64,000 nucleotides of DNA, taken from contig CASFID010000015.1 of assembly GCA_949294665.1 (NCBI GenBank), positions 1-64,000 on the forward strand. The letters run 5' to 3'. The notes under the pieces were generated by a model. That model saw nothing but the letters and a program-made list of their open reading frames with translations. It made no database searches and was not told the DNA's origin. This DNA comes from an uncultured Eubacteriales bacterium. Its GTDB lineage: Bacteria > Bacillota > Clostridia > Lachnospirales > Lachnospiraceae. Of this stretch, positions 51,120-60,096 are shown piece after piece. Made by a program: the position numbers and the translations under genes. The first letter of the stretch is position 1; each line of letters begins with the position of its first letter.

Positions 51120-52838
51120 CTAACAGTCCATGATCATCTCTTCGAGTGTTCCGCCCGGCTGGATCATCGGGTAGACCATCTCTTCAGGATCGATGATAAA
51201 TTCAATCAATGTAGGCGTTTTTGTATTCTTTTTCGCCTCTTCAAATGCTGCGGCGATCTCTTCTTTTTTCATTACACGGATTCCCCTGGCCCCATAGCTC
51301 TCGGCCAGTTTCACAAAATCCGGCGTATACCCGGGCATCTCTTCCCCGTTCGTCCTGCGGTACAGCGCGCCTGCGCGCATATTCGTCATGCCGTAGCGCT
51401 TGCCGTAGAAGAGCTTCTGCCACTGGCGCACCATGCCAAGATATTCATTGTTGAACACACAGAGGATGAGAGGAAGTTCTTCCAGGACTGCCGTTGCAAA
51501 CTCCTGAATATTCATCTGCATGCCGCCGTCGCCGGATATGGAGATCACTGTCCTGTCGGGATTGCCGAGCTTTGCCCCGATGGCCGCCGGAAATCCGTAT
51601 CCCATCGTCCCAAGACCGCCTGACGTGACAAGCTGCTTCTTCTCTGTTATATCCGCATACTGTGTGACGAACATCTGATGCTGTCCTACGTCGGTCGTGA
51701 TAATAGCGTCATAGAACTGCCGGTTCATCTCCTGTATGATGTCCATCGGACTCATCTGCCCATGATCTTTCATTGCCAGAGGATGCTCCTTTTTCCACTC
51801 TCTGATCTGCTCTCTCCATTTCTTTGTCTCGCATGGCTCCACATATTCATTCATCTTTGTCACGGCCTCAAGGGCGTCCGCAACGATCGGTACGTGCACG
51901 TGGATATTTCTTGAAATGGACGCTGTATCGATATCGATATGCACGATCTGCGCTTTCGGTGCAAACGCATGGAGCTTTCCGGTAATGCGGTCGTTAAACC
52001 TTGTTCCGATGGAAAACAGAAGATCACACTCGCTGACCGCCATGTTTGCCGCATACTGCCCGTGCATCCCGAGATTTCCAATGTAAAGGGGATGGTCTGT
52101 GGGCACGGCGCCCCGTCCCATGATCGTTGTCACGACCGGCACATCTGTCTTATCCACAACCTCGGTAAATATTTTGTTCGCGCGGGCGATATTGACGCCG
52201 CCGCCCGCGAGAAAGAGCGGCCTTTTCGCCTTTTTCAGCATCTTGAGCGCGCGTTTGAGCTGGCCTATGTGAACGTTCGTATTCGGCTTGTAACCGCGGA
52301 TGTTTACACTGTCGGGATACTCCGCGCTTCCCATCTCCCCCATCACGTCCTTTGGCAGGTCAATGAGAACCGGTCCCGGACGTCCTGAGCTGGCGATATA
52401 GAAAGCCTCCTTTATGATGCGTCCGAGATCTTCACGCCTGCGCACTGTCACTCCGTATTTTGTAATGCTCCTCGTGATCCCGACAATATCCACCTCCTGA
52501 AATGCGTCGTTTCCGATCAGGTGTCTCGCCACCTGGCCCGTAAAACAGACAAGCGGAACACTGTCATAATTTGCCGTTGCAAGTCCTGTCACAAGATTGG
52601 TCGCGCCCGGCCCGCTTGTCACAAGACATACGCCGACCTTTCCTGTCGTCCGCGCATATGCATCCGCCTCATGAACAAGCGCCTGCTCATGCCGGGGCAG
52701 GATAACTCTGATATCGTCCTGCTTGTATAGTTCGTCGCTGATATCGATCGTGCACGCTCCCGGATAGCCGAAGATCGTGTCCACTCCCTCTTCTTTGAGT
52801 GCTCTTACCAATAATTTGTTTCCTGTGATCTGTCTCAC
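51120..52838 (-). CDS. ilvB: Acetolactate synthase large subunit
   Basis: The 572-residue thiamine-diphosphate enzyme condenses pyruvate with pyruvate or 2-oxobutyrate, the first common step of branched-chain amino acid synthesis. It has the N-terminal pyrimidine-binding domain (TIFGYPGACTIDI, with the catalytic Glu in LPRHEQALVHEADAYAR), a central FAD-binding domain, and the C-terminal pyrophosphate domain with GDGGMQMNIQEFATAV and FNNEYLGMVRQW. The first codon is GTG, eight bases after GAGGAGG. It is the first gene behind a T-box leader. Confidence 0.96.
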   Translation of the reverse strand: MRQITGNKLLVRALKEEGVDTIFGYPGACTIDISDELYKQDDIRVILPRHEQALVHEADAYARTTGKVGVCLVTSGPGATNLVTGLATANYDSVPLVCFTGQVARHLIGNDAFQEVDIVGITRSITKYGVTVRRREDLGRIIKEAFYIASSGRPGPVLIDLPKDVMGEMGSAEYPDSVNIRGYKPNTNVHIGQLKRALKMLKKAKRPLFLAGGGVNIARANKIFTEVVDKTDVPVVTTIMGRGAVPTDHPLYIGNLGMHGQYAANMAVSECDLLFSIGTRFNDRITGKLHAFAPKAQIVHIDIDTASISRNIHVHVPIVADALEAVTKMNEYVEPCETKKWREQIREWKKEHPLAMKDHGQMSPMDIIQEMNRQFYDAIITTDVGQHQMFVTQYADITEKKQLVTSGGLGTMGYGFPAAIGAKLGNPDRTVISISGDGGMQMNIQEFATAVLEELPLILCVFNNEYLGMVRQWQKLFYGKRYGMTNMRAGALYRRTNGEEMPGYTPDFVKLAESYGARGIRVMKKEEIAAAFEEAKKNTKTPTLIEFIIDPEEMVYPMIQPGGTLEEMIMDC

Positions 52839-52869
52839 CTTTTTTACCTCCTCTTTTTCTCATCAAAGA

Positions 52870-53235
52870 CTGAATAATAGAAAACCCTGAGCATCATATG
52901 CCCAGGGCGAATCTTTCATCCGTGTTACCACCTGAATTCAGAGAAAACTCTCTGCTCTCTGCCGGTACGGGAATCTGTCGGAACGCCGCGTACTGTGCGG
53001 CTTTCCCCATCCGATACCGTATCCCTGTAACGTAGGAAAACGTTGGAGCCTACTTGTACTGTCCGCGTCAGCCGTTCCTGTATCAGATCTGATATATCAA
53101 TGCTCTGCTGCCGATTATACGAGTACGTTCAGTCCACTGCTCGAGGGCTACTTCCATGATCCTTTCACGGAGAACTTACACCGGCCGTCTCCTCTCTGCG
53201 CATCTGAAGATCATGTACTCCTCCCTGTCACTGCA
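52870..53235 (-). promoter_or_regulatory. T-box leader controlling ilvBN, probable leucine (CTC) specifier
   Basis: On the minus strand the leader shows stem I with AGTA and GAA loop-E elements around the helix CATGATC/GATCATG, the AGAGAG and GGTG apical motifs, and the T-box sequence AGGTGGTAACACGG (plus 52920-52933). A terminator hairpin (52881-52908) follows. In the specifier region reading GTAGCCCTCGAG, CTC (plus 53143-53145) is the best codon candidate, which would make the system respond to uncharged tRNA-Leu. The T-box class is certain; the codon is a judgement by eye. Confidence 0.88.
52881..52908 (-). terminator. T-box terminator before ilvB
   Basis: Minus-strand CCCTGGGCAT and ATGCTCAGGG form the stem, followed by TTTTCTATTATT. 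It competes with the antiterminator formed by the T-box sequence. Confidence 0.8.
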
Positions 53236-53260
53236 TTTCTAATAGTAAAAATTTAAATAC

Positions 53261-53289
53261 ATTATAGTGTGTATTTTTATCCTTGTCAA
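53261..53289 (-). promoter_or_regulatory. Promoter of the T-box/ilvBN transcript
   Basis: Consensus TTGACA (plus 53284-53289) and consensus TATAAT (plus 53261-53266) are exactly 17 bases apart on the minus strand, directly before the T-box leader. Confidence 0.85.
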
Positions 53290-53343
53290 TCACGTTTTCT
53301 TGATGTTTTTTAACCAGAAGCAATAGTATCTCAAAACTCGTTC

Positions 53344-54747
53344 TTATCGTTTTTTCTTCATCTCATTCTTCTCATAATCCTTAAGCGACGCCAGCGCTTT
53401 TGGCGCCAGCGGAATAAGCGCGATCATATTGAACACGGTCATAAGCCCAACGCCAAGATCGCCAAGATCCCAGACGAACTGGTAGGCGGCCAGCCCGCCG
53501 ACAAAGAGCATAACGAGCGCCAGCACTTTGTAGAGTGTCTGGGAGAGCCAGTTGTCCCCGAAGAGGTACGCCACATTTGACCTGGCATAAAACAGGATGC
53601 CGAGGAATGTAGAGAAGCTGAACAGCCACAGGATCACCGCGATAAAGATAACTCCAAACTCACCGAGATGATACTTCATGGCCGTCTGGAGAAGATCCAT
53701 GCCCTCGAGACCTTTTGTCATGGATTCCGGCGTCAGCAGCATGATCATTGCAGAGCAGCTGCAGATCACAAGAGTGTCGATAAAGACTCCGAGCGCCTGC
53801 AGGAGCCCCTCTTTCGCCGGATGACTGATATCCGCAGCGGCAGCCGCGCAGGGTGCGGAACCTGATCCAGCTTCGTTTGAGAAGAGTCCTCTCTTGGCCC
53901 CGTTCATGATAACGGCTCCGATCCCCCCGCCCACGACCTGGCGCAGTCCGAACGCTTCAGAGAAGATCCGCCCGAACACGGCAGGGAGCTGTCCCGCATT
54001 TGTCACGATGATAAAGATCGTAATGAAAAAATAGCACGCCGCCATGATCGGGACCATGATATCCAGTACTTTCACCGTTGCGTTCTTTCTCAGGACAATG
54101 ACTGCCGCGATCACCACGAGGATAACAGTGGAGTAGACCGGCGGAATGTGAAATGCATTTTCAAAAGATGAGGAAATGGAGTTGCTGATGACCTGGCTGA
54201 TGCCGCACCAGCAGATCAGGCCGGATAGGGCGAACAGGACCGCCAGTATGGATTTCTTTCTCTTACCGCCCTTTTTGAGAAACAGGGCATGGATGTAATA
54301 CGCCGGCCCGCCCCGGTATCCGCCGTAGAGCGGATCTTTCTCCTTATAGATCTGGGCGAGCGTGGCCTCGATAAATGCAGTGGATGAGCCCGCGAGCGCG
54401 ATCACCCACATCCAGAATACGGCTCCTGCACCGCCCGCAGAGATAGCCGCTACTACTCCTACCAGATTTCCCATACCTACGCGGCATGCAGTGGAGACGA
54501 TCAGCGCCTGAACGCCGGAGATGCCTTCCCTCTCTTCTTCTTCGATCTTCCTGTTATTTTCCAGAGTGACTTTCACCATCTCGGGGAACAGCCGAAACGG
54601 AAGGAATCTTGTCCTTATCGTAAAATATATCCCCGCCGGAATAAGAATGAGCACGAGCAGAGAAAGTCCCAGGGAACTTCCGCCCGGGAGCGGGATCGTG
54701 ATCAGATCTCCCCAGAGTATATTGTAGATTGCATGAAATAATCCCAT
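53344..54747 (-). CDS. Sodium:alanine symporter (AGCS family)
   Basis: The 467-residue inner-membrane carrier imports alanine, glycine or related amino acids with Na+. It has about eleven helices and the family motifs STACRVGMGNLVGVVAAI near residue 85 and AKRGLFSNEAGSGSAP near residue 282. AAAGGAT precedes the ATG. It lies 86 bases after the YhhN-family gene on the same strand, and no terminator was seen in the 53290-53343 gap before the divergent-facing ilv promoter. The exact substrate cannot be read from the sequence. Confidence 0.93.
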   Translation of the reverse strand: MGLFHAIYNILWGDLITIPLPGGSSLGLSLLVLILIPAGIYFTIRTRFLPFRLFPEMVKVTLENNRKIEEEEREGISGVQALIVSTACRVGMGNLVGVVAAISAGGAGAVFWMWVIALAGSSTAFIEATLAQIYKEKDPLYGGYRGGPAYYIHALFLKKGGKRKKSILAVLFALSGLICWCGISQVISNSISSSFENAFHIPPVYSTVILVVIAAVIVLRKNATVKVLDIMVPIMAACYFFITIFIIVTNAGQLPAVFGRIFSEAFGLRQVVGGGIGAVIMNGAKRGLFSNEAGSGSAPCAAAAADISHPAKEGLLQALGVFIDTLVICSCSAMIMLLTPESMTKGLEGMDLLQTAMKYHLGEFGVIFIAVILWLFSFSTFLGILFYARSNVAYLFGDNWLSQTLYKVLALVMLFVGGLAAYQFVWDLGDLGVGLMTVFNMIALIPLAPKALASLKDYEKNEMKKKR

Positions 54748-54833
54748 ATCTTTATCCTTTCGTTATCCAGCAGTTTTCTGCTTTCGTGTCTTTATGTCTC
54801 CTTGTGTACAATTCCCCGTATCCATTGTCGTCC

Positions 54834-55583
54834 TCACAGCCACAGCCTCATGGCAAACAAGTACACCGCCGTATAATACAGAATAAGTACAAGGGCCCCG
54901 CATATCGAGCTCCTTCTCCTGCCCAGACGGTTCCTGCCGAGCAGAAGATCTGAAACTACGAAACAGATACCGCCCGCAGCCGTGATCATCCCAGCCGACA
55001 TGACGCCCGCCTCTGTCCCTCCTGCGCCGTCCGTGCCCGGAATACATATACATACGCCCGCTGTGACCGCGAGTGATGCCATTACTCCAAGTACAATGAT
55101 ATAGGCGATCAAAGGCCGGAACAACTTTTTCTTTTTCAGGGAACGGAAGTATTTGAAAAGTGTGATACATGCCGCCGCTGTCAGTACGGCAAAGATTATA
55201 ACACCCCATAGAAAAAGCTCCGCGTTGATATGGTAATCTCTATTTCCCGCTATATACAGGACAGACTCTCCACTCAGGAGGAAGCCTGCGGACATGCATA
55301 TATGGCCTGCGGCGAAACTGACTGCACCCCAGATGAATCTGCACTCCAGCAGTACGTCCGCAACCATGTAGAATACGATAGCAGCCGCTGTTCCGATCAC
55401 AGCCGCCGCCTGCTGCCGGTCGAGAGTCGTCCCATACAGGTGAACAAACATCAGTCCTCCCGGCACTGCTGTGGCGAGCGCCTTGCAAAGAAGCGCCTTC
55501 TTCCGGTCGGTCTTCTTTTTACAAAAGTAGTAAGTCCCGAGAGCCGCCATAAGCGCGGCGCCGAGAAGTCCGGTCATCATCAT
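54834..55583 (-). CDS. YhhN/TMEM86 (lysoplasmalogenase) family membrane protein
   Basis: The 249-residue protein has about eight hydrophobic helices. The family's conserved acidic positions appear in YMVADVLLECRFIWGAVSF and CFVVSDLLLGRNRLG, the second near the C-terminus. Animal TMEM86 members hydrolyse the vinyl ether of lysoplasmalogens. Plasmalogens occur in many anaerobic clostridia, so that activity is plausible here. It starts two bases after the zinc permease stop, whose AAAGGG supplies the ribosome site, so it is coupled to the metal transporter operon. Confidence 0.75.
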   Translation of the reverse strand: MMMTGLLGAALMAALGTYYFCKKKTDRKKALLCKALATAVPGGLMFVHLYGTTLDRQQAAAVIGTAAAIVFYMVADVLLECRFIWGAVSFAAGHICMSAGFLLSGESVLYIAGNRDYHINAELFLWGVIIFAVLTAAACITLFKYFRSLKKKKLFRPLIAYIIVLGVMASLAVTAGVCICIPGTDGAGGTEAGVMSAGMITAAGGICFVVSDLLLGRNRLGRRRSSICGALVLILYYTAVYLFAMRLWL

Positions 55584-55585
55584 AT

Positions 55586-56404
55586 TTACCCTTTATTTCT
55601 GATCAGTCCGATCAGTGAATAGATCAGCAGAGCCGCTATATTGGCCATGACGACACTCGCCCCTGCGGGAGTCGCCCACACATAGGATACTGTGATCCCG
55701 GCTGCCAGGCACACGACGGAGATCACTGCCGAATTTATTGTCACACTTTTAAACGTCCTGCACACGCGCATAGATGTAAGAGCCGGAAAGATGATAAGAC
55801 TTGAGATCAGCAGAGCCCCCATCATGCGCATGCCGAGCACGATTGTCACAGCTGTCAGCACTGCGATCAGAGTGTTGTAAAGATCTGCCTTTACTCCGGT
55901 GGCCTGCGCAAATGTCTCATCAAATGTGATCGCAAATATTTTATGATAGAAGAATATAAACAAGATCAGTACGATCACCGCCATGACAACGCTTAATAAC
56001 ACGTCTTCCCCGCTCATAGCGAGTATGCTTCCGAACATATAATTGTATACATCTGTGTTCATCCCTGTCGTCATGGAAATCACCATGACGCCAACCGCCA
56101 GCGAGCTGGTAGATATGAGAGCGATAGCCGCATCTCCTTTGATCCTGCTGCTCCCTTTGATACGAAGGAGCAGCACGGCCGCCACGATAACGACCGGGAT
56201 CGCCGCCGCAAGGGGCGCCATATTGAGGGACGCCGCGATTGCAAGCGCGCCGAAGCCCACATGAGAAAGCCCGTCTCCGATCATAGAGTATCTCTTCAGA
56301 ACGAGACTTACCCCCAGCAGAGCGGAGCACAGGGCAACGAGTGCGCCGACAATGAATGCGCGCACCATGAAAGGATATGAGAACATCTCAAAGATCGTTT
56401 CCAT
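55586..56404 (-). CDS. znuB: Zinc/manganese-type ABC transporter permease
   Basis: The protein of about 273 residues is an ABC-3 family membrane subunit with about eight helices (ALLGVSLVLKRYSMIGDGLSHVGFGA near the N-terminus, GMRMMGALLISSLIIFPALTS in the second half). The frame is open to 56527, but the ATG at 56404 is preferred because GGAGG lies eight bases before it. The gene then overlaps the end of the ATPase gene by 17 bases. With the ATPase and binding protein upstream it forms a metal importer, most likely for zinc given the binding protein. Confidence 0.92.
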   Translation of the reverse strand: METIFEMFSYPFMVRAFIVGALVALCSALLGVSLVLKRYSMIGDGLSHVGFGALAIAASLNMAPLAAAIPVVIVAAVLLLRIKGSSRIKGDAAIALISTSSLAVGVMVISMTTGMNTDVYNYMFGSILAMSGEDVLLSVVMAVIVLILFIFFYHKIFAITFDETFAQATGVKADLYNTLIAVLTAVTIVLGMRMMGALLISSLIIFPALTSMRVCRTFKSVTINSAVISVVCLAAGITVSYVWATPAGASVVMANIAALLIYSLIGLIRNKG

Positions 56405-57107
56405 CATGCACACCTCCAAGAAATTTTCTGCCGATCCGGCTCTTTCGATAATCCTCTGTCGTTCCGAAAAACAGCGCTGTCTCCTGCAGATGCAGGATAT
56501 GTGTCGCGTCTTCCACCGCGCTCTCAATATCGTGGGATACCATCACTACTGCGATCCCCGATTCTCTGTTGATCTTTCGGATAAGCTGATAGAATTCGCC
56601 TGTCATGATCGGATCAAGCCCTGTCACCGGCTCGTCAAGCAGGAGCAGGCTTTTCGTTGCGCACAGCGCTCTCGCCAGAAGCGCCCTCTGTTTCTGACCG
56701 CCTGAGAGATCGCGGAAGCACTGTCTCTCCAGGTCCTGTATGCCAAGCAGTTCCATCTTCTCTTTCGCCGCTCTTTTATCCTCTGCGGTATAGAAAGGAC
56801 TGAATCCTCTGCTGTTAAGTCTCCCCGAGAGCACGACTTCATAGACGCTTGCGGGAAAATCTTTCTGCGTATCATTCTGCTGAGGAAGATATCCGATCTC
56901 ACTCTGCCTGAGTCCGTCTCCAAACGTGATCCGGCCTTCCTCCACATTTTTAAGTCCGAGAAGACTCTTTACAAGTGTACTTTTGCCCGATCCGTTTTCT
57001 CCGACAATACACAGGTAATCCCCCTTTTCTATTATGAAGTTAAGGTCTTTCACCACCGTCTGTCCCTCGTAGCCGATGGAGACGTGTTCACATTTTATCA
57101 GGGGCAT
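56388..57107 (-). CDS. znuC: Zinc/manganese-type ABC transporter ATP-binding protein
   Basis: The 239-residue ATPase has Walker A GENGSGKST near residue 37, the Q loop in GYLPQQND, signature LSGGQKQR near residue 134, Walker B LLLLDEP and the switch MVSHDI. Its ATG overlaps the stop codon of the binding-protein gene (TGATG), so translation is coupled. It energises metal uptake together with the permease downstream. Confidence 0.95.
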   Translation of the reverse strand: MPLIKCEHVSIGYEGQTVVKDLNFIIEKGDYLCIVGENGSGKSTLVKSLLGLKNVEEGRITFGDGLRQSEIGYLPQQNDTQKDFPASVYEVVLSGRLNSRGFSPFYTAEDKRAAKEKMELLGIQDLERQCFRDLSGGQKQRALLARALCATKSLLLLDEPVTGLDPIMTGEFYQLIRKINRESGIAVVMVSHDIESAVEDATHILHLQETALFFGTTEDYRKSRIGRKFLGGVHDGNDL

Positions 57108-58234
57108 CAGTTCAGGACCTCCTTTAATGTCTCGACATTCTTCTGCATCATGGACAAATAAGTCTCTCCGTTCTCAAAATCTTGTGCTGACAGATTATGG
57201 CAGCTGTAGAACACTTTTACTTCTGTGCCGGTCGCCTCTGCGATGGCATTTGCAATATCGTCATTGCTCAGTTCCATCTTGAGCACCACGGGGACTTTCT
57301 CTTCCCTGACTTTTTCTATCAGAAATACCATGGTAGCCGCGCTTGGCTCCGTGTCGCCGGCACATCCGGGAAACGCCGCGTAGTAGTCAAGCCCGTATTC
57401 GTCCGCAAAATACCGGAACGGAAACCGGTCGCCAAAGATCATGATGTTCCTTGCAGCGCTGTCTGCAGTCTCCCGGAACTGTCGGTCCAGATCCGCAAGC
57501 TTTTCCTGATATGCAAGGGTATTCTGCCTGTACAGATCGCTTCTGGACGGATCCGCCTGTTCAAGGGCTTCACTGATCTTTTCCACGATGAGCGATGCGT
57601 TGACCGGTGAAGTCCATACATGCTCGTCTACCTCGTGGACTGACTCTTCCTCTTCACCGCTCCCATGCATCCTCCTGACTTCGTCATTCTCCCCGCCGGA
57701 CAGTGCATCCTCTGTCTCCTCGTCATGACTGTGTCCTGTGCTGCCCTTCATCCCCTCGACCTGCTCTTCTTCCACTGTGTCCACACAGTCAACAAGACGC
57801 AGCGTCAGCATATCAGATTCCGGCATGGAGCTTAAGATATCCTCTACCCAGACGTCATTCTCCCCGCCGGTATAGATAAACACGTCGCTGTTCTGTATCG
57901 CAATGATGTCCCGGGGCGTCGGCTCATAGGAGTGCGTCTCTTCTCCGGGCTTTAAGAGCATCTTAAGTTCCACTTCATCCCCTGCGATCTCCCGCACAAA
58001 ATCATAGGGCGGAAAGATCGTTGTCACCACACTGATCCTGCCGTCCTCTGATGTACTTCCGGGCGATTCTTCCCGGTTTGCTGATATTTTATCCGTTCCC
58101 GCGCAGCCCGTTGTCAGGACGGAAGCGCCGGCGGCCAACAGTGCAAACGCCATCATCAGCGGGAGAACGGATCGTCTTCTCCGGCATTTGCGCTGTCTTT
58201 GCACAGATTTCAGGCGCCGGCTACCGGCGCTCAT
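57107..58234 (-). CDS. znuA: Zinc-binding lipoprotein of the ABC importer (ZnuA type)
   Basis: This cluster A-I metal-binding protein of about 375 residues has a basic N-terminus, a hydrophobic signal segment and lipobox VLTTGCAG. Mature-domain motifs include SVVTTIFPPYDFVREIAGD, the metal-site His in EETHSYEPTP, and DEHVWTSPVNA. Between residues about 155 and 195 lies a His/Glu/Asp-rich loop (TGHSHDEETED and SGEEEESVHEVDEH), typical of zinc-specific members. The start is uncertain: the ATG at 58234 lies inside the end of folA and has no good ribosome site, and the arginine-rich leader is longer than usual. Confidence 0.88.
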   Translation of the reverse strand: MSAGSRRLKSVQRQRKCRRRRSVLPLMMAFALLAAGASVLTTGCAGTDKISANREESPGSTSEDGRISVVTTIFPPYDFVREIAGDEVELKMLLKPGEETHSYEPTPRDIIAIQNSDVFIYTGGENDVWVEDILSSMPESDMLTLRLVDCVDTVEEEQVEGMKGSTGHSHDEETEDALSGGENDEVRRMHGSGEEEESVHEVDEHVWTSPVNASLIVEKISEALEQADPSRSDLYRQNTLAYQEKLADLDRQFRETADSAARNIMIFGDRFPFRYFADEYGLDYYAAFPGCAGDTEPSAATMVFLIEKVREEKVPVVLKMELSNDDIANAIAEATGTEVKVFYSCHNLSAQDFENGETYLSMMQKNVETLKEVLN

Positions 58235-58709
58235 ATTTTGTAAAACAGAATTCCAGATCAAAACAGGTCTGTTCCTCGCTTTCTTCCGTTTTTACCCAGT
58301 CGTCCATCTCATCCAGGTTCGGGAAATAGGTGTCCGCCTGAAACGCATGGTCGATCCTGGTAACAAAAACCTCATCACAGTATGGCAGCATCATACGGTA
58401 GATACTCTCCCCTCCGATGACATAGACATCGTCTGTGCTGTATTTCTTCAGTTCTTCCATGAGTTCCTGCTGTGAATGAACGACAACGGCGCCCTTCGCC
58501 TGATAGTTCTGATTTCCGGTCAGGACGATGTTCGTCCGGTTCTTGAGGGGCATCCCGTTCGGAAAACTTTCCAGTGTTCTCCTTCCCATCACGACTACCT
58601 TTCCCGTGGTCGTCTGGCGGAAAAACTTCATATCTGAAGGAATGCTGACAAGCAGCCGGTTCTTGTATCCGATCCCCCAGTTCCTGTCTGCGGATAATAT
58701 TGCTTTCAT
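58221..58709 (-). CDS. folA: Dihydrofolate reductase
   Basis: The 162-residue enzyme reduces dihydrofolate to tetrahydrofolate with NADPH. It has the usual motifs MKAILSADRNWGIGYKNRLL, MKFFRQTTTGKVVVMGRRTLES and VYVIGGESIYRMML. The start at 58709 follows AGGTGA and removes an 11-residue extension. It lies 41 bases downstream of thyA, whose reaction produces dihydrofolate, a classic pairing. The gene end overlaps the start of the zinc-binding protein gene by 14 bases. Confidence 0.95.
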   Translation of the reverse strand: MKAILSADRNWGIGYKNRLLVSIPSDMKFFRQTTTGKVVVMGRRTLESFPNGMPLKNRTNIVLTGNQNYQAKGAVVVHSQQELMEELKKYSTDDVYVIGGESIYRMMLPYCDEVFVTRIDHAFQADTYFPNLDEMDDWVKTEESEEQTCFDLEFCFTKYERR

Positions 58710-58750
58710 ACTGTTCTTCACCTTTCTGAATCTGCCGTGCATGCGGATGT

Positions 58751-59599
58751 TTACACAGCAATCGGAATATTTTTGATCTGCGGGTGCGTCTGATAATCGT
58801 CAAGTCTTACGTCATCAGGCGTAAAATCATAGAAATCTGTGATCTCGGGATTCAGCCAGAATGTCGGCGCCGGATATGGTTCCCTTGAGATCAGTTCCTC
58901 GATCATCGGGATATGCCGGTCATAAATATGAGCGTCCGCAATGACATGGACGAATTCTCCCGCTTTCATACCGCATACCTGAGCCAGCATATAGATCAGT
59001 ACCGCGTACTGGCACACATTCCAGTTATTCGCTGCCAGCACATCCTGCGACCGCTGGTTGAGAATGCCGTTCAAGGTAAGGACGTCACTCCCGGGCTCTT
59101 TTGTCACATTAAACGTCATGCTGTATGCGCAGGGATACAGATGCATCTCATGAAGATCCTGATGCACATAAATATTCGTCATGATCCGGCGGCTGTAAGG
59201 ATTGTTCTTAAGATCATAGATCACCCGGTCTGTCTGGTCCATCATGCCCTCTTTATACTGATGTTTTACCCCCATCTGATAACCATAGGCTTTCCCGATA
59301 GAACCTGTCTCGTCCGCCCAACTGTCCCATATATGACTTTTCAGTTCGTGTACATTATTGGACTTTTTCTGCCAGATCCATAGCAGTTCGTCGACACAGC
59401 TTTTAATGGCTGTACGGCGAAGCGTCAACGCCGGAAACTCTTTTGACAGATCATAACGGTTGATCACTCCAAACTTCTTGATCGTATAGGCCGGAGCGCC
59501 ATCCTCCCACACGGGACGCACTTTCTCCCCTTCCGTGCTGGTGCCATGGTCGATGATATCACGGCACATATCGATAAAAACTTTATCTGCGTAGCTCAT
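58751..59599 (-). CDS. thyA: Thymidylate synthase (ThyA type)
   Basis: The 282-residue enzyme methylates dUMP to dTMP using methylenetetrahydrofolate. The catalytic Cys157 lies in MHLYPCAYS, a variant of the usual PPCH context. NQRSQDVLAANNWNVCQYA corresponds to the phosphate-binding Arg/Ser and substrate Asn region, and ADAHIYDRH to the C-terminal dUMP-binding site. The segment order is normal, but the context of the active site is that of a divergent clade. GGAGG precedes the ATG. It follows a MarR-type regulator by 13 bases and precedes folA. Confidence 0.93.
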   Translation of the reverse strand: MSYADKVFIDMCRDIIDHGTSTEGEKVRPVWEDGAPAYTIKKFGVINRYDLSKEFPALTLRRTAIKSCVDELLWIWQKKSNNVHELKSHIWDSWADETGSIGKAYGYQMGVKHQYKEGMMDQTDRVIYDLKNNPYSRRIMTNIYVHQDLHEMHLYPCAYSMTFNVTKEPGSDVLTLNGILNQRSQDVLAANNWNVCQYAVLIYMLAQVCGMKAGEFVHVIADAHIYDRHIPMIEELISREPYPAPTFWLNPEITDFYDFTPDDVRLDDYQTHPQIKNIPIAV

Positions 59600-59612
59600 A
59601 TTCTCCTCCTTA

Positions 59613-60047
59613 TCACGGATCCGCTATATTATACAGCAGTTTCTCCAGATTCTTTCTCAGCGCACTGATCTCGCGTTTTGTCATTCCACGGGTGAGTTCT
59701 TTGTCAAGTTTCCTCCGGTCGATGTCCATCCTCCGTTGAATGTCATATGCCTTTTCCGTGAGATAGATATTTTTCTTTCTCTTGTCATGCGCGTTCGGAA
59801 CACAGAGGATGTAGCCCTTTTCATCCAGACGTTTCAGGATGCCTGTAACTGTCGGATTTTTCAGATTCAGGCTCTTCTCCACATCCCTCTGGCTGACCTC
59901 GTCTTTGCTCGTGCGGAAAAGATAGTCAAGCACTGCGCACTGCGATGATGTAATGCCGATCTTCTTCAGACGTTCGTTCAGATCTTTTTCGTATACGTTA
60001 TTGATCTGTTTTATCAGAAACCCGATGGGCTGACTCCTCTTCTCCAT
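59613..60047 (-). CDS. MarR family transcriptional regulator
   Basis: The 144-residue winged-helix protein has the MarR layout: an N-terminal dimerisation helix, LDYLFRTSKDEVSQRDVEKSLNLKNPTVTGILKRLDEKGYI as the DNA-binding helices, then a basic wing (VPNAHDKRKKNIYLT) and C-terminal helices. The ATG at 60047 follows GAGG at seven bases. It is directly upstream of thyA-folA-znuACB in the same direction. A zinc-responsive AdcR-like role is conceivable because of the metal transporter, but I do not see AdcR's characteristic ligands clearly. Ligand unknown. Confidence 0.85.
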   Translation of the reverse strand: MEKRSQPIGFLIKQINNVYEKDLNERLKKIGITSSQCAVLDYLFRTSKDEVSQRDVEKSLNLKNPTVTGILKRLDEKGYILCVPNAHDKRKKNIYLTEKAYDIQRRMDIDRRKLDKELTRGMTKREISALRKNLEKLLYNIADP

Positions 60048-60096
60048 CTGCAATCCTCACCTTATATCTCTTCCGGTCATTACAGTGTTCCCTGTA

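Noticed and set aside
54763-55209. 148-codon minus-strand frame overlapping the YhhN-family gene
   Set aside because: It overlaps a multi-helix membrane protein in another frame, reads as low-complexity Gly/Arg sequence, and lacks a start signal.
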